Origin: Rhytidiadelphus loreus
Lineage: Eukaryota; Streptophyta; Bryopsida; Hypnales; Hylocomiaceae
DNA length: 64,000 bases
Direction of reading: 5' to 3'
Assembly (NCBI GenBank): GCA_947034895.1
Contig: OX344765.1
Coordinates: 26,975,001-27,039,000 of the forward strand
Part shown: positions 12,137-24,475 of the stretch, one piece after another
Layout of the letters: every line of letters begins with the position of its first letter
Numbering within the stretch: the stretch's first letter is position 1
Notes under the pieces: model-generated
The model's input: the letters and a program-made list of their open reading frames with translations, nothing else
What the model was told of the DNA's origin: nothing
Database searches by the model: none
Position numbers and translations under genes: made by a program

Positions 12137-15100
12137 TCAAACTTTTGTCCTATTCGCCCTCATCATTTCAACGAAGTCAAAAAATGCTGCACACAGATAA
12201 ATCGAATAATGTCAGGACATGAGGGATGTTCTGGAGAGTATTAACCTGTACTAAAAAAGAAAGTTTTGCAAGATCTATGCACAAGTAAAACTTGATCCAA
12301 AACTAAGAGATCATTTCATTTGTGTCAAAAAAACCAAAAAAAAACCCCAAAGAGATCAATGTCTCCTGCAGACGATAATTACATGCAATCGAGCCACGTA
12401 ACCGTGATGAACACCGAAGTCCAGAAAATCCGAAGCATAAACGATTGAGAGTGTGGTACCTGGATCCGAATCATGGGGACCAGGTGAGGCCTCGGGATGA
12501 TACTGGATGCTCATGGCCTTCATAGCAGGAAACGTAAGACCAGCACATGTACCATCGTTTAAGTTGATGTGGGAAACTTTCACACCTTCCGGCAGGGTGT
12601 CCGGGTCAACTGCATAATTGTGATTCTATACAAATCAAGTGACAAGTAAGGCCAAAGTTAGTTTAATAAAAAAAAAGAACAAAAAAAATAGTTCAATCTT
12701 CCCGTACTTATGTTAAAATGCCAAAAAATGAACCAAATAGGTGTCCTCTACCTTGCATTCTTAACTTCACTCTGAATTTTTTGGGCCATATCTACTACAA
12801 ACTATTCTGTCTTCACATGGTATAGACACTAGCAAATAATATGGGTCAACCTTGAACCACCTTAGGAGTCCTGAATAGACGCAGATCTCTATGAAGTATG
12901 CTTTTATTCAACATTAGTCAGCAGACATCAGCAACAATTTCAAGATAGCATTTGGTTAATGCATTCACCTGAGCGCTGATTTCCACACGGCCAGTGGCCA
13001 AGTGGCGCACAGGATGGTTTCCACCATGATGACCAAATTTCATTTTGAACGTCGTGCCACCGAGAGCCTGTCCTAATAGCTGATGACCCATGCAAATTCC
13101 AAACACCGGAACCTTGCCAACCAAGTCCTGCACGCTCTTGACAGCGTAGGGAACGGCCGAAGGGTCACCAGGCCCATTGCTGAAAAGGATACCATCCGGC
13201 TTCAGATTCAATACTTCTGAAGCTGGAAACGTGGATGGAACGACAGTAATTTTGCATCCATAAGAGGTCAGTCTCCTTAGAATATTCTGCTTTACGCCAA
13301 AATCGTATGCTACCACCTGAAATACATCACAAGAATCAGTAATGTGGAAAGATAATCGGAAATGATCTTTCATGAGTCTTAAAGATGGTTTTAATAGAAA
13401 TACTGCAGCGGTGTGCATCAACATGAAAATAGAGATGTATTTCGCTTTGTTCTAATCAACCATAACATCTATAAATTGATTAGCAACACCAAGTCAAACA
13501 TGAAGTTTTAAAGGACTTACGTGGAACTTCTGAGCGTCAGAATCAGGAATAGTTGCACTAAATTCCCACTCGCCATCAGTTTGATCTTTCCATTCATAAG
13601 GTTCGCTGCAGCTCACGTCGGTAATCAAGTCCTTACCTGCTCCATCCCCACAGGCACTGTCAACATGGCGCAACACTGGCAGACTCAACATATCGAGATA
13701 GGAATAGAAAAGAGAACTTGCTCTTCAGACCCGGCTTCTATAGGGTATGGAAGACGACGAAGACATATCGAAAAGTATGAATCCTACCCTAATAAAGAAC
13801 AAAGGTCGATGGCTTAGGGCCACGTAAGCATCATAAATTTCAAAGATGGGTCTGAGATAAATATGTTGCCAGGTTCACCTTGGCTGGTAGGAAGATTAGA
13901 AAAATGCAACAATGTGTGCTTCACAAAAAAAGACCACTCACCCACAATACTCCAGGTTTTAGACATCTCAATTAGATCATCATCAGTTTTGGATTTGTCC
14001 GTAGTCAAAACTCCAATCAAGCTACCAACTTCTCGCAAGCGTCTAGTTATAGCTCGGGTGTCGATATCAGCTGCAATCAGAACGCCAGCAGTGATGAGCA
14101 TACGAGCAGATTACAATGCTAGTATTTTGAAAATTCACAAAGACAATACATTCATTGAGTGGATGAAGCAAGTCAGGGAAAAACTTTCAGCGGACAGCTT
14201 GTGTAAATCACTTTTACCTATGTGTTACTAGAAACAATCAACACAATTGGTCACAAAGACATTTAGACCTCAATATACTTACAAATGCCCATAACGTTCC
14301 TCTTCTCCAAATACTCAGGAAGAGTCTCCGATGACCGCCAGTTTGACACACTGAAATCAAGGCAGCGTTAGAAACGGAATATAAAATGATACCCCAATCC
14401 ATAAGATGTAGATAAACTTCTCTAGGACAAATCCCAAGTGGATTGAACCACAAGTAAATGGCCTCCCAGACAAGAAAACATCAGAAGATATGAAAATTTC
14501 AACATGTTTACACACTAATCATAACGCATATCGCTATCAGAATGCGCCTTCCAATCAAATTAATTTAATACACGTGTCACACGAGTCTAATCTGTTCAAC
14601 AAATACTTAACCAGGTCAGGCACAATACATTTCATTTTTTTTTTTTATTGATTGCACGTTCGGGATTCAACCCTCTAAAGACACACATGACTTTTTGAAG
14701 TGGGTAGTGTCGGGCCCTTAAGTTCACTTCTGCAACAGTTTCAAATTGAACAATGCAAAGAAGGACGAAGAGGAAAATACACGCACACGTTGCTAAGGCT
14801 GCGAATGACCAAGCCGCCCATGAAGCACTGGTCAGACTCCTCGTCACCTGTAGGAAAGAAAACGAGAACAGATGGAATCAGCTCAGCACGCGCTACAATG
14901 TCACAAAACTGAGGAAACGCAAAAATAGACAACCCTGAATTTTTTTGTAGAACAAAAGGGTTCTTAACAAGGTCGCAACGCCGTGACAAACATAAAGAGA
15001 GCTCGTACAAAATCGCAATTGGGAAAAAAGACTTGGGACTTATACCAAGGTTTATCCCTGTGTTGCCAATATGAGGTTGCGTCATGAGCACAAATTGGCC

Positions 15101-16309
15101 AGCGTAGCTTGGATCCGTCAGGATTTCTTGATACCTGCCAATTAATTTGCAATACAAAGGTAAACCACCCTTCAGCATTCCAAAGCCCAATAGCAGTGTC
15201 ATTCTCCACTCATTTTAACTGCTTCACGGAATTCCGATAGTCCCATTGTGGAACAAGTGATCAATCGCAAGTGTCTCTATCGCAAATAGATATGTAGAGT
15301 TTCCATGTGTTTCTTTCCATATAATCATTGTGCAATCCTCAGTCGCACAATCCTCAGCGCTTGAAATTTTCAAAAACCCTATTTCGCAATCTTAGAAGAC
15401 CACCACATGCTACTACTGCTTGTAACACATGTCTCATTTTCAACAAGCACCGTAACTTCCTACGTTTTCCAACCATTTTTTAACAGAATTTTCTTCGAGG
15501 TCGTTCAGTAACAAAACGAGCAGGAAAACGACGTACTTCATTATCCTGAACAGTGAAGTACCAAATTCTCTACATTAACTAATCAGTGTAGTGGACATAC
15601 CCAGTCAAAGAAGTGTTGAAGACCACCTCTCCCACTTGGGTGCCAGTGGCTCCGAAGGACTTCCCACGCCATACCGACCCATCCTCGAGCACAAGCCGGC
15701 AGTCAGATGTTTTCCAGGGCTTAGCAGCTGCAAGAAAAATAAATAAAATAAATAAAACACCCTCTTCACAGCATCGAATGCACCGAAATCCATTATTCAA
15801 ATTTATATATCTTTGAGAGCACCACAGTTCCACACAGTTCCAGCGGACACTCAAAAAAATTTCCTACACGTTCGCCTCTCAATTCAGAAATTAACCATAA
15901 CAATTCATTGCCACTGATGGTCAAAAGAGAGCACCAGAACCGTAACACGCTCTCAGACGAAACGCACCAGAAACCGCAACACACTCCAAAGAACGCACCT
16001 TAAACCCTAAATTTCCGAACCATACACTAAACCCTGGAAAGATGGCAGACGCGTACCAGCCGCCGCCGCAGTGCCATCCAAAGTCGTAGCAGCGCCAAGG
16101 CTCGCTCTAAGCTTGCCCAAGTTCACTCTGGGAAGGACCACCGCCACCCCCCCTCGGAGACGTCCACAGAACACAGAGGAAGATGCAGCCAAGTGAAGAG
16201 AAGGAGTCGAATGACTAGCCGCATCTCCTCCGCTCCGTCCAGCAACGAGCCCTGCTCCCACGGTCTTCTCGAATTGCAGTCCCACTTGCATTCCCATCGC
16301 CATCGCCAT
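12137..16309 (-). CDS. carA: Carbamoyl-phosphate synthase small (glutaminase) subunit, plastid-targeted; complete, 10 exons
   Basis: Exons (minus strand): 16057-16309, 15601-15727, 15046-15134, 14787-14847, 14283-14350, 13942-14070, 13521-13636, 12969-13316, 12460-12625, 12137-12186. All introns are GT-AG and every phase agrees, giving 1407 nt (468 residues plus TGA). The ATG at 16309 starts [10 protein letters not shown], an Ala/Ser/Arg-rich plastid transit peptide. The N-terminal CPSase domain begins near [11 protein letters not shown]. The class I glutamine amidotransferase domain begins at [11 protein letters not shown] and has GICMGHQ (Cys356) and YHPEASPGP (His440, Glu442), so the catalytic triad is complete. 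The enzyme supplies ammonia from glutamine to the CarB subunit for arginine and pyrimidine synthesis. The last exon has only 50 coding bases (FDFVEMM...) and is easily missed: reading through its donor at 12459 gives an unrelated tail. Confidence 0.95.
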
Positions 16310-17489
16310 AGCACCTCCAAACTTCTCCAATTGAAACCTCCTATTGTCCGGTGAATGGAGGAATGAACGAGGAGGCGATAAGTCCAGCCAGGGCCGGTTG
16401 TAAGTTTTAAATGGTTGATGAAATGGCAGCTTTGATGAGAAGCGGGGAGTTGCAACCGAGGGACTCGAAGATGAACCAAGGGTTTAAGAGAACAAGACAA
16501 AGAGTGAAGATACTCTCTGAGGGCGTGTCATCCTCATCCGCACCGTCTCTGCGACTGACGGATGCATGACTGTCTCCCTCATCCCTTTGTCAGTTGCACT
16601 GTTCAATGATGAAATATCTTACACCCTACATTTACCTAATTTGTTTAGAGTCAAATCACAATGTACTTTCAAAAAAACAGTCTTTTTAGTTTTATTGGCC
16701 CCGTGGATGTTGACGCTCCCTAATATGGGAACTTTGGCACCGGGGCTGGGAACTTGTCACTCAATGGGAACGGAATTTTCCAATGTTTGTATTCAATTGC
16801 ACATTTTGTAAGGATTGGTGACCATGTTTTGTGTTTTTGAGCCTCAATTTCACTTACGACGAGTTTGAGTGAGTCCAAAGGACTGTGGGTCCCAATGAGG
16901 TTCTTTTAGGGTTTCATGAATTTTGCTTTTGCGTTCGTTGTGTGTATGTGTGCGGTTTGCGGTTCACTTCCGTTGGAGCTGTGGAGACTATTGTACACAA
17001 TGCAAGACTAACTTATTGACCAATCTGAGAGTGCATTCCTTGTTCCTTAACTCATGAACATCGATACGAAAGTTTGGCGTCCGATGAATGACAAGGGAAT
17101 CTCCTGTACAAGACAGAAATACAACTATTCATCCTTGGTTTTGGGGTGGAAAGGAGAAATCTTCTACGGTGCTTTGACTTCCAATGAGTGGTTTTGAAAT
17201 TTAGTATACCAATGATTCCCACGGTATCAAAATGCATGATTTCCACGGTCACCCATCCGTCCTTTAAGGGTTAATTTCTCTTTGTCTCGTGAAATTTCTT
17301 TATGTTGGAATTGGGTAAATTAGGCATCTGCATACTAGTCGTCAATACTATACAATACAATCAAAACCTTTATGTTTTTTCCACTCTTATGTGCATGTAA
17401 TTGAGTGTTGTCATTGGTATTAGAGTAAAATAAAAAACGAAAGAGGGAGATGATTTATCAAGGTGTTGTTAGATAGTTGCTTTTAGTTA
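16310..17489. promoter_or_regulatory. 5' flank of carA, then gene-free sequence
   Basis: The first few hundred bases upstream of the carA start (16310-16560) are G+C-richer than the flank and should hold its 5'UTR and core promoter; I cannot point to a convincing TATA box. Beyond 16600 the sequence turns AT-rich with no recognisable gene. Confidence 0.35.
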
Positions 17490-17498
17490 GTCTTGAAT

Positions 17499-18883
17499 CT
17501 CAGGGGGTGCACTACAAAGGAAGTTCATGGGTGAAGAGCAACCAAATTTTGATCCCCCTATATTATATCCTAATATTTTGTTTTTTTCTAAAAAAATATA
17601 TGAAAGTTTATGTTTTGAATTATTGGTATTTTTTTATGTTAATAATAATTAGAGTAAACCCGCCATTGACCAAACGGATTCAATCACCGCACACTACAAC
17701 TGCTAATGACCGGACATGAACCGCACACATTTGAACTTTGCGAACGAGACAGTGGGAACGCCAAGCTATGGATGAAACCTCGATTGAACACAAATAAAGA
17801 TTGGATGATTTCAAGATTGGACAATTTCAAGAATGGGACGAAATAACGAAACAACAGCTCCAGTCACGGTCACCGCAGACACTACCACTCGCGCTCACCC
17901 AAGCGTCACCACAACAGCCATGGTCACCACAAAGACGACCACCACGGCCACAACTCCTCCCATGTCCACCACGCCACTCACGCTCACCCGAGCGTCACTA
18001 CAGCAGCTATGGCCACCATAGCTCAGGAGTATGACCTAAACGAAAGCCGCCACTTTCGAAAGCTCAGCAAAAATAACCAGAACCAAGAAAACCGCCACAT
18101 ACAAGCCCTAGTTGCACTCAGACAACTTTCATCCTGCAATGAAAAGTATGTTCATCCAAAAAACTTCGGGAACGTGATGGGTACTAGATTTTGGGAACGA
18201 GACAGGAACGCTTTTTTGTGCACCACACAATCACCGCACAATGTTCGGTGAAGGGGCGAGAAGTTTTTTTAACAAGATTTTAGTCTTGTGGTCTTTAACT
18301 GAGGATGAAATTTGCAAGAAGAAACCTTTTTGCACACTTTTTTTTGGAAATGAATCATAATATGGTATTTAATAATCGTGTCGAGTTTCAAAGCTTGCAA
18401 TTGTTTGTAACATTGTGGTGAAGGATTTGAATTTTGTCCGTGCGGTCATTGGCATGTTTACTCTAGTTACAAAATTTTGAAAAAAAAAGATACATTGTAA
18501 AGCTAAAAATAACTTTTACACCCCTATATTATATATTTTTTAAATTGAAAATGAAAAAAAAATCAATAAAATAGCTTTTTATTGAAAGTTTATTTGGGCT
18601 AAATATTGATACAATAGTCATCTTCATGTGATCTCTATAAATATTTTAGTTGAAAAACATGCCATTTTAGTTCATTTTTCAATCCTTTTTAGACAATATA
18701 TCACATATTATTTAGGATTGAAATTTTTGGCAATAGAAACCTATAGATATTATTAAACAAAGCTCAAAATTGTAGGTTGAAATTATAGTTTATTAGAAAG
18801 TGATTAGGAAAAGTAGAAATGGGCTTTTAGAGTTTAGTCGCTTCTCACCCATGAACTTCCTTTGTAGTACACCCCCCAGCAAG
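17499..18883. mobile_element. Non-autonomous Mutator-like element (about 1.4 kb, 9-bp TSD)
   Basis: Inverted ends share GTRCACTACAAAG-type sequence followed by GAAGTTCATGGGTGA (left end about 17503-17537, right end complement about 18843-18877). Further in, GAGTAAAC..GCCATTGACC and its complement near 18440-18470 extend the inverted relationship. A direct repeat GTCTTGAAT flanks it at 17490-17498 and 18884-18892, nine bases as expected for Mutator elements. No transposase is encoded. The centre (about 17830-18160) is much richer in G+C than the arms and may be captured sequence. Confidence 0.7.
17885..18030 (+). repeat. G+C-rich 89-bp direct duplication inside the Mutator-like element
   Basis: CCACTCGCGCTCACCC at 17885 recurs as CCACTCACGCTCACCC at 17974. 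In both copies it is followed by an AGCGTCAC and CAGCYATGGYCACC context. One frame is rich in His (HGHHKDDHHGHN type), another in Thr. No host gene was recognised; the composition contrast with the arms suggests acquired DNA. Confidence 0.55.
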
Positions 18884-18892
18884 GTCTTGAAT

Positions 18893-20470
18893 TGTAGTGT
18901 TGGATATTTTTTCATCTAGGATTCATGGTTTTAAATAACCAACTTGATTGGTCCTTATTGTAATAATAATGGAGATTAGATGGAGTTGAATATTAAATCA
19001 TTAGAATGAGTGATAGACATTGTTTGTGTTGGATGGTCTACTAGTATAATAGGATTCCCAATTTGGATCGTTAGGAAATAAGCAGCAAAATGTATTTAGA
19101 TTATTGATTATTTACATGTTTATGTTTTTTTCAATTTAATTTGGGATGTAGATATGATGGTGCAGAAAAGACAACAATTTTGTGCCTATTTAATAAAGAA
19201 GAAGGATGGTTCCGATTGAGATTCTATATTGGACATGTAAAGGCAATAGATAAAAAACAACCAAATAAATGTTGAAGCTTTACACCAAAAAAGTGTTTCT
19301 TGCACAACAAGCTTATGACTTGGTTTGTTCTCCAATTGTGATCTATGGTTTTGAGCTAACTGTATTATAAAATTGCAAATTTAGGAATTTGGTGCCGCAA
19401 TCTTGTTCCTTCTTTATCAATTATTCGTACATGTATGATGTCTTTGGAGCTTGTATATTTGTTTTCTTACACATATTGTTATTATATGTTCTACATTAGT
19501 TGTGTATTTTGCGTCAAACTCTTTATCCTTGTGCTCACATATTTTGACAACGTGGTGCTTCTTAAAATGTTCTTGAAATACATTTCTTCTCTAAGTTTTA
19601 TGGAACATCCTCCAGGATCGTGTGGTTGAAATTAACAAGAAACAATAAAGGTATTAATAGATGTCATTACAGTGTGGGACATATTAAAAATGTTGAAGAA
19701 TCGAAATCAATATCTTCACACATATCCTTCATTTATGAGAAAAATGTAGAACAACGATCTTGAGACTATTTCAGAAAGATTGAAGAGATGAGAATTTATA
19801 AGAAAAATGATGAATTAGATGGAACAATTATTTCCTCATGTGGTAAAAGCCTAGACCTCTTAGTGTCTTTTGATTGGAGTATCCAAAGAGAGCAAAGATC
19901 TTGACACCTAACTTTGTTGATAGAATCTGTCAATTTATTGTATTGTGTAAAAGAGACTTATAAATTTTCTATGTAGCATTTGTCTTTTATGATTTGTGGC
20001 TATAGAAGTCACATGCTTCTTCACCATGTGGGAACCCCTTTCAATAGAAGACTGTTTTTTAATAGTGTGTGCCCAAATGAAGCTTGCCTTTAAGCATAAC
20101 CCATGCTATGCTTGATGCCTTTACCCTAATAGCTTGTCAATATTAGATCAAGAATAAATCAATTCATCACTTACAAAGGTGTGATCATAAAGAACAAGAA
20201 GAAAACGCTAAAAAGATTAAATGCTAAAATAGATAGAAAAGGAATAAGTACCCAAATAGTCACACTAGCATTCGAATAAAACAAAAATGGAATTGTAGTC
20301 AAAGTAAAAAATAAGTAGTTTCAAGACAGAGGAAGATGCATACCTTTTAATAGATAAGTAGCGTGTGTTAGTCTGTTAGAGCCTTTATATTAAAATCAAA
20401 TTGTAGCCTTTTTATTCAAGTCAAAAGTATCCCTTCACTTGGTGATAACAATTGACCAAAAAATTGAAAA
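18893..20470. other. AT-rich sequence, no recognisable gene
   Basis: No frame with recognisable content. The short hydrophobic ORF at 19435-19629 has no family resemblance. Probably old transposon debris. Confidence 0.35.
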
Positions 20471-21228
20471 GGGCAAATGCACACTACGGTGGATCAATAT
20501 GGACTATCACAGTCCTTATTTCAATAAGATTTTTTGAAATTACTTTAAATTTAAATATATAGAAATTGTAGAACATAGAAAAGGACAAATATTAATGTAG
20601 TATAGTTGATGATCTATGAAATACAAAAGAAATATTTGCAAAAAACTTTATACTCTATCTGTAAAGGACTTTGAAACATATTGTCACAGTCCACAACATT
20701 AAAGGTAAGGACTCATTGATCTACTAGGAATTCAAATATTTTGCAAAAGAAGGAATTATATTTTAAAAAGTATATATATAATCAAATGTTTTGATTTGAA
20801 ATATATAGAATTGTATTCCTAAATTTGTAGATATGGACTAATTTAGGTATCATAATCTCATCAGAATACCATTGATTTTTGGGGGTACATTAGACATACT
20901 TAAAATAAACTTTACACAAATCTATCTTATCAAAATAATTGTATTAAGTATTTCTAAGGGTGGTCTAAATTTTAATAGAGTTAATTTTCATTATAATCAT
21001 TTCTACAATTTATTAAAATAAATCAAAATTTGATGTCATCTTTGAAGTTTTTTTATATAATTATACAAAAGAAATTTCAATTAAATTTCTTCATATTTTG
21101 CTTTAATACACTACAAATAAATTATAGAAAAAAAAAAAAAAAATTTAGAGATTATATGCAAAAAAATGAAATGGACTTTTATGTAAGTATTTCTGCCAAA
21201 AGTGATCCACCGTAGTGTGCATTTGCCC
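20471..21228. mobile_element. TIR element of 758 bp with 26-bp perfect inverted ends
   Basis: The left end 20471-20496 starts GGGCAAATGCACACTACGG and the right end 21203-21228 is its exact 26-bp complement. AAAA directly flanks both sides, a possible TSD, though low complexity makes it weak evidence. The interior is very AT-rich with no ORF of note, so it is non-autonomous. Superfamily uncertain. Confidence 0.8.
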
Positions 21229-21354
21229 AAAACTTCTTAATATATACCTTGAAGAAACCGACTACCCATCACAAGATGAAACAAATAAAACCTAAATAGA
21301 TACTGTAAATGGCATTGAGCTAGTAGAATTTACAAGTTTCGGCTTTGATGGTAT

Positions 21355-21516
21355 CACTAGTACAAATCCATGTTTTTCTAGACATCCACATGTTTTTTTA
21401 TGTTAATAGTGACGTCAAATAAAACATCTCAATGTTTCATTTGACATCACTGTTAACATGAAAACATGTGGATGTCTAGAAAAATCCGTCAAGAAAAACG
21501 AGGGCTCCTACTAGTG
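21355..21516. mobile_element. CACTA-type MITE of 162 bp with long internal hairpin
   Basis: It begins CACTAGTA and ends TACTAGTG, and is flanked on both sides by the 3-bp TSD TAT (21352-21354 and 21517-21519). Inside, 21373-21427 and 21432-21484 are near-perfect inverted repeats of about 54 bp separated by only CTCA, so a transcript would fold into one long hairpin. Three-base TSD and CACTA ends identify the superfamily. Confidence 0.85.
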
Positions 21517-21519
21517 TAT

Positions 21520-22842
21520 AGTAGAGAAAGGCTTTGATGGTATAGTAGAGAAAGAGCTAGCAAGTATTTCTATCCCCATAGAAGGTCCTTGCAAGTACAC
21601 TAAAGCTTTGATAAATGCCACACTCACTTCTATCTTGTCTTTTAACAATGTCCATTGCCGTTTCAATACTAGCCCGTTGCATTCAAAAAATGTATTAGCT
21701 AAGTAAGACATATTAGTTATCTTCACATGACAATATCACTATAGTAGAAAATATTGAAAAGTGCATGGTGAGAACAAGAAATGCACTAAGATTAACCGAA
21801 AACAAAAAACTAGGGAATTCACATCATGCAGCTAGCAAAAAAACCACAATCACCTATTCTCTACTATAATCATGAATTCTACCTCTATTAGATTGAACAA
21901 TGGCACCAATATACTTTAAAATAACTCTAATCAATCCTCCATAAAAATCACTTTCCTTCAACTTCTTAAGGGTATTAGTGAACAATTTACTTTGTAAGAT
22001 ACAAAAGCACATATGCACTTGGCAAATGTAGAGTAAGTGACATGGACCCTTGTGCTTTCAAGCTCTATTGTAGCCCGCACATCGGCTAGCTCTACATGAC
22101 CATAAATGGAAATGCAAGCTTACTCCACACCTACTTCCATGGAGAGTAAGGACCTTTATAAGTGACAAGATCAATCGCATCCAATCCATTTTAACAATTT
22201 GATATTCCATCTTTGATACATCAGGAAGTATCAAATAGTGATGTATTAGTAAGAAGCTAGCACAACAATGGATGTAAAACATGTATGCACTCTTAAGCTA
22301 GATTTCAACATTTGGTGTAAGATTCTAACCTTCAATTGAGTAGTGATAGCTTGTGCAATACCCTGTCACAATTGTGTATGATTTTGCGCAATGCAATAAA
22401 AATCAATATTGTTTATCGGGATGTCTATCTGGCAAGCCTTTGCATTGAGGGAGAATATTGCTAATTGACATCAAGCTACATTGCATAGGGGCCGGGCTGC
22501 TAGCCATAGTTTGAGCCCATACAAATGAAAGGTTGACAATCAATTAGCAATCTTTAATTTTTTTTAACCTTTTGTATTGCATTTAGAATAATATGCACTA
22601 TGAGATTTTTCCACTTCCATAATTTAATTTAATTTATTTTTGGAGCTCATTTTTAAGACCTTACTTTTTCTACTATAGTAAGAATGAAGCTTGACATAAA
22701 CCATTTTAGTTTTTTCAAATATTCACATCTTATTTTCAAGATCTACTAGTATGCCATGTGCTATTGCCTCAGAATAATGAAATCAAATTAAAAGTAATTT
22801 TCTACTTTTTCTACTAAAAGATCTACAACTTTCACACCGTGC
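21520..22842. other. Intergenic sequence, no recognisable gene
   Basis: The sequence just after the MITE repeats GCTTTGATGGTATAGTAGAGAAAG, overlapping the MITE's own flank (21342 versus 21530), which is a short local duplication. No coding content was recognised up to the carA-derived fragment. Confidence 0.35.
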
Positions 22843-23737
22843 TAGAACACCAATAGTGATGAGCGTACTACATTACAATGCTAGTATTTTGAAAATTCAC
22901 AAAGAAAATACATTCATTGAGTGGATGAAGCAAGTTCGGAAAAAACTTTCAATTTATAACATTCTTCTTCTCCAAATATTTCGGAAGAGTCTTCGGTGAC
23001 TGCCAATTTGACACACTGAAATCAAGGCAACGTTAAGAACGGAATATAAAAAGATACCCCAATCCATAAGATGTAAAAAAACTTCTCTAGGACAAACCCC
23101 AAGTAGATTGAACTACAATCAGTAAGTAGCCTCTCAAACAAGAAAACATCAAAAGATATGAAAATTTCAACATGTTTATATACTAATTACAACACATATC
23201 GCTATCAGAATGTGCCTTCCAATAAAATTAATTAATACACGTGTCACACAAGTCTAATCTATTCAACAAATACTTAATAAAGTCAAGCACAATACAGTTC
23301 ATTTTTGTTTTTATTGATTGCAAGTTCAGGATTCAATTCTCTAAAGACACACATGACTTTTTGAAGTAGGTATTGTTCGGCCTTTAAGTCCACTTTTGCA
23401 ACAGTTTCAAATTGAACAATGCAAAGAAAGACGAAGAACACTACCAGAAAAACAGAGTATAAATAACTGCAAAGAATGACTGCATAGGAGTCATTGTAGA
23501 CAAAGATGATTGCACTGTGACTTTGGCCCCTAGAGTCATAGTGGACTAGTCAATTTTATAAATGACTACCATAGTATTATCAACATCCATTGTAAGCTTG
23601 GATGGGGTTTTGGATAAAACTTCCAAAGTGGTAAAGAAAAAAGAAGTTTAAGGAAATGACTCCTATGTTGCCACGTGGCCAGTCATTCTAAAGTCATCCC
23701 GTAGTCACAAATGACCCCTTTTTTTTAATCTTTTTAT

Positions 23738-24060
23738 GAAATCTAGGATTATATTTTGAAATCTAGGATTATATTCTGAAATCTTGGAAATGTGAATATT
23801 TTTCTTTTGAAATCTAGGATTGTATTCTAAAATCTAGAAAATGTGAATATTATTTTTTGAAATCTAGGGTTATATTCTGAAATCTAGGAAATGTGAATAT
23901 TTTTCTTCTAAAATCTAGGAATGTATTCTAAAATCTAGGAAATGTGAATATTATTTTTTGAAATCTAGGATTATATTCTGAAATCTAGGAAATGTGAATA
24001 TTTTTCTTCTGAAATCTAGGATTGTATTCTAAAATCTAGGAAATGTGAATATTATTTTCT
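23738..24060. repeat. Tandem GAAATCTAGGA repeat, 50-bp units in 101-bp pairs
   Basis: Units carry GAAATCTAGGA(T)T(A/G)TATTCT followed by AAATCTAGGAAATGTGAATATT. Alternate units differ (TATTTTTCTT versus TATTATTTTTT), giving a 101-bp higher-order period; compare 23845 with 23946. About three pairs are present, inside the CACTA element. Confidence 0.75.
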
Positions 24061-24344
24061 AATATCTAAAAGATTTGAAGATTATTTTGAAGTTGTGGTG
24101 AAATGTGCAAAATGAGTACACCATATACAAATACATGATTCATACATCATACACCATATACATGATTCATACATCATATACCATATACAAATACATGATA
24201 CACAATACACTATATTTTGCATATAAGTCAAATGGATTTTCAAGCCATTTAGTGTGTGAATACAAAAAGTTCAAATAACAAGCCATTTATACAAGTGGAG
24301 TGGTAGGAGGCAAGATAAACCATGTGGGATTTGTAAAATGTTGA

Positions 24345-24475
24345 TGCAATAGTAAAGTAGTGACGTGGAAGTCATTATGTAGTCGTGTTAAAGTAAATCG
24401 CAATCAAAATAGTAGAGTAGTGACACGGAAGTCATTATGTAGTCACCTTAGAGTAAATTGTAGTCAAAAGACAAT
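24345..24475. repeat. Two-copy direct repeat of about 60 bp within the CACTA element
   Basis: The block with AGTAGTGACGTGGAAGTC, ATTATGTAGTC, GTAAAT and CAATCAAAA occurs twice in succession with a few substitutions (about 24353 and 24413). Confidence 0.6.
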
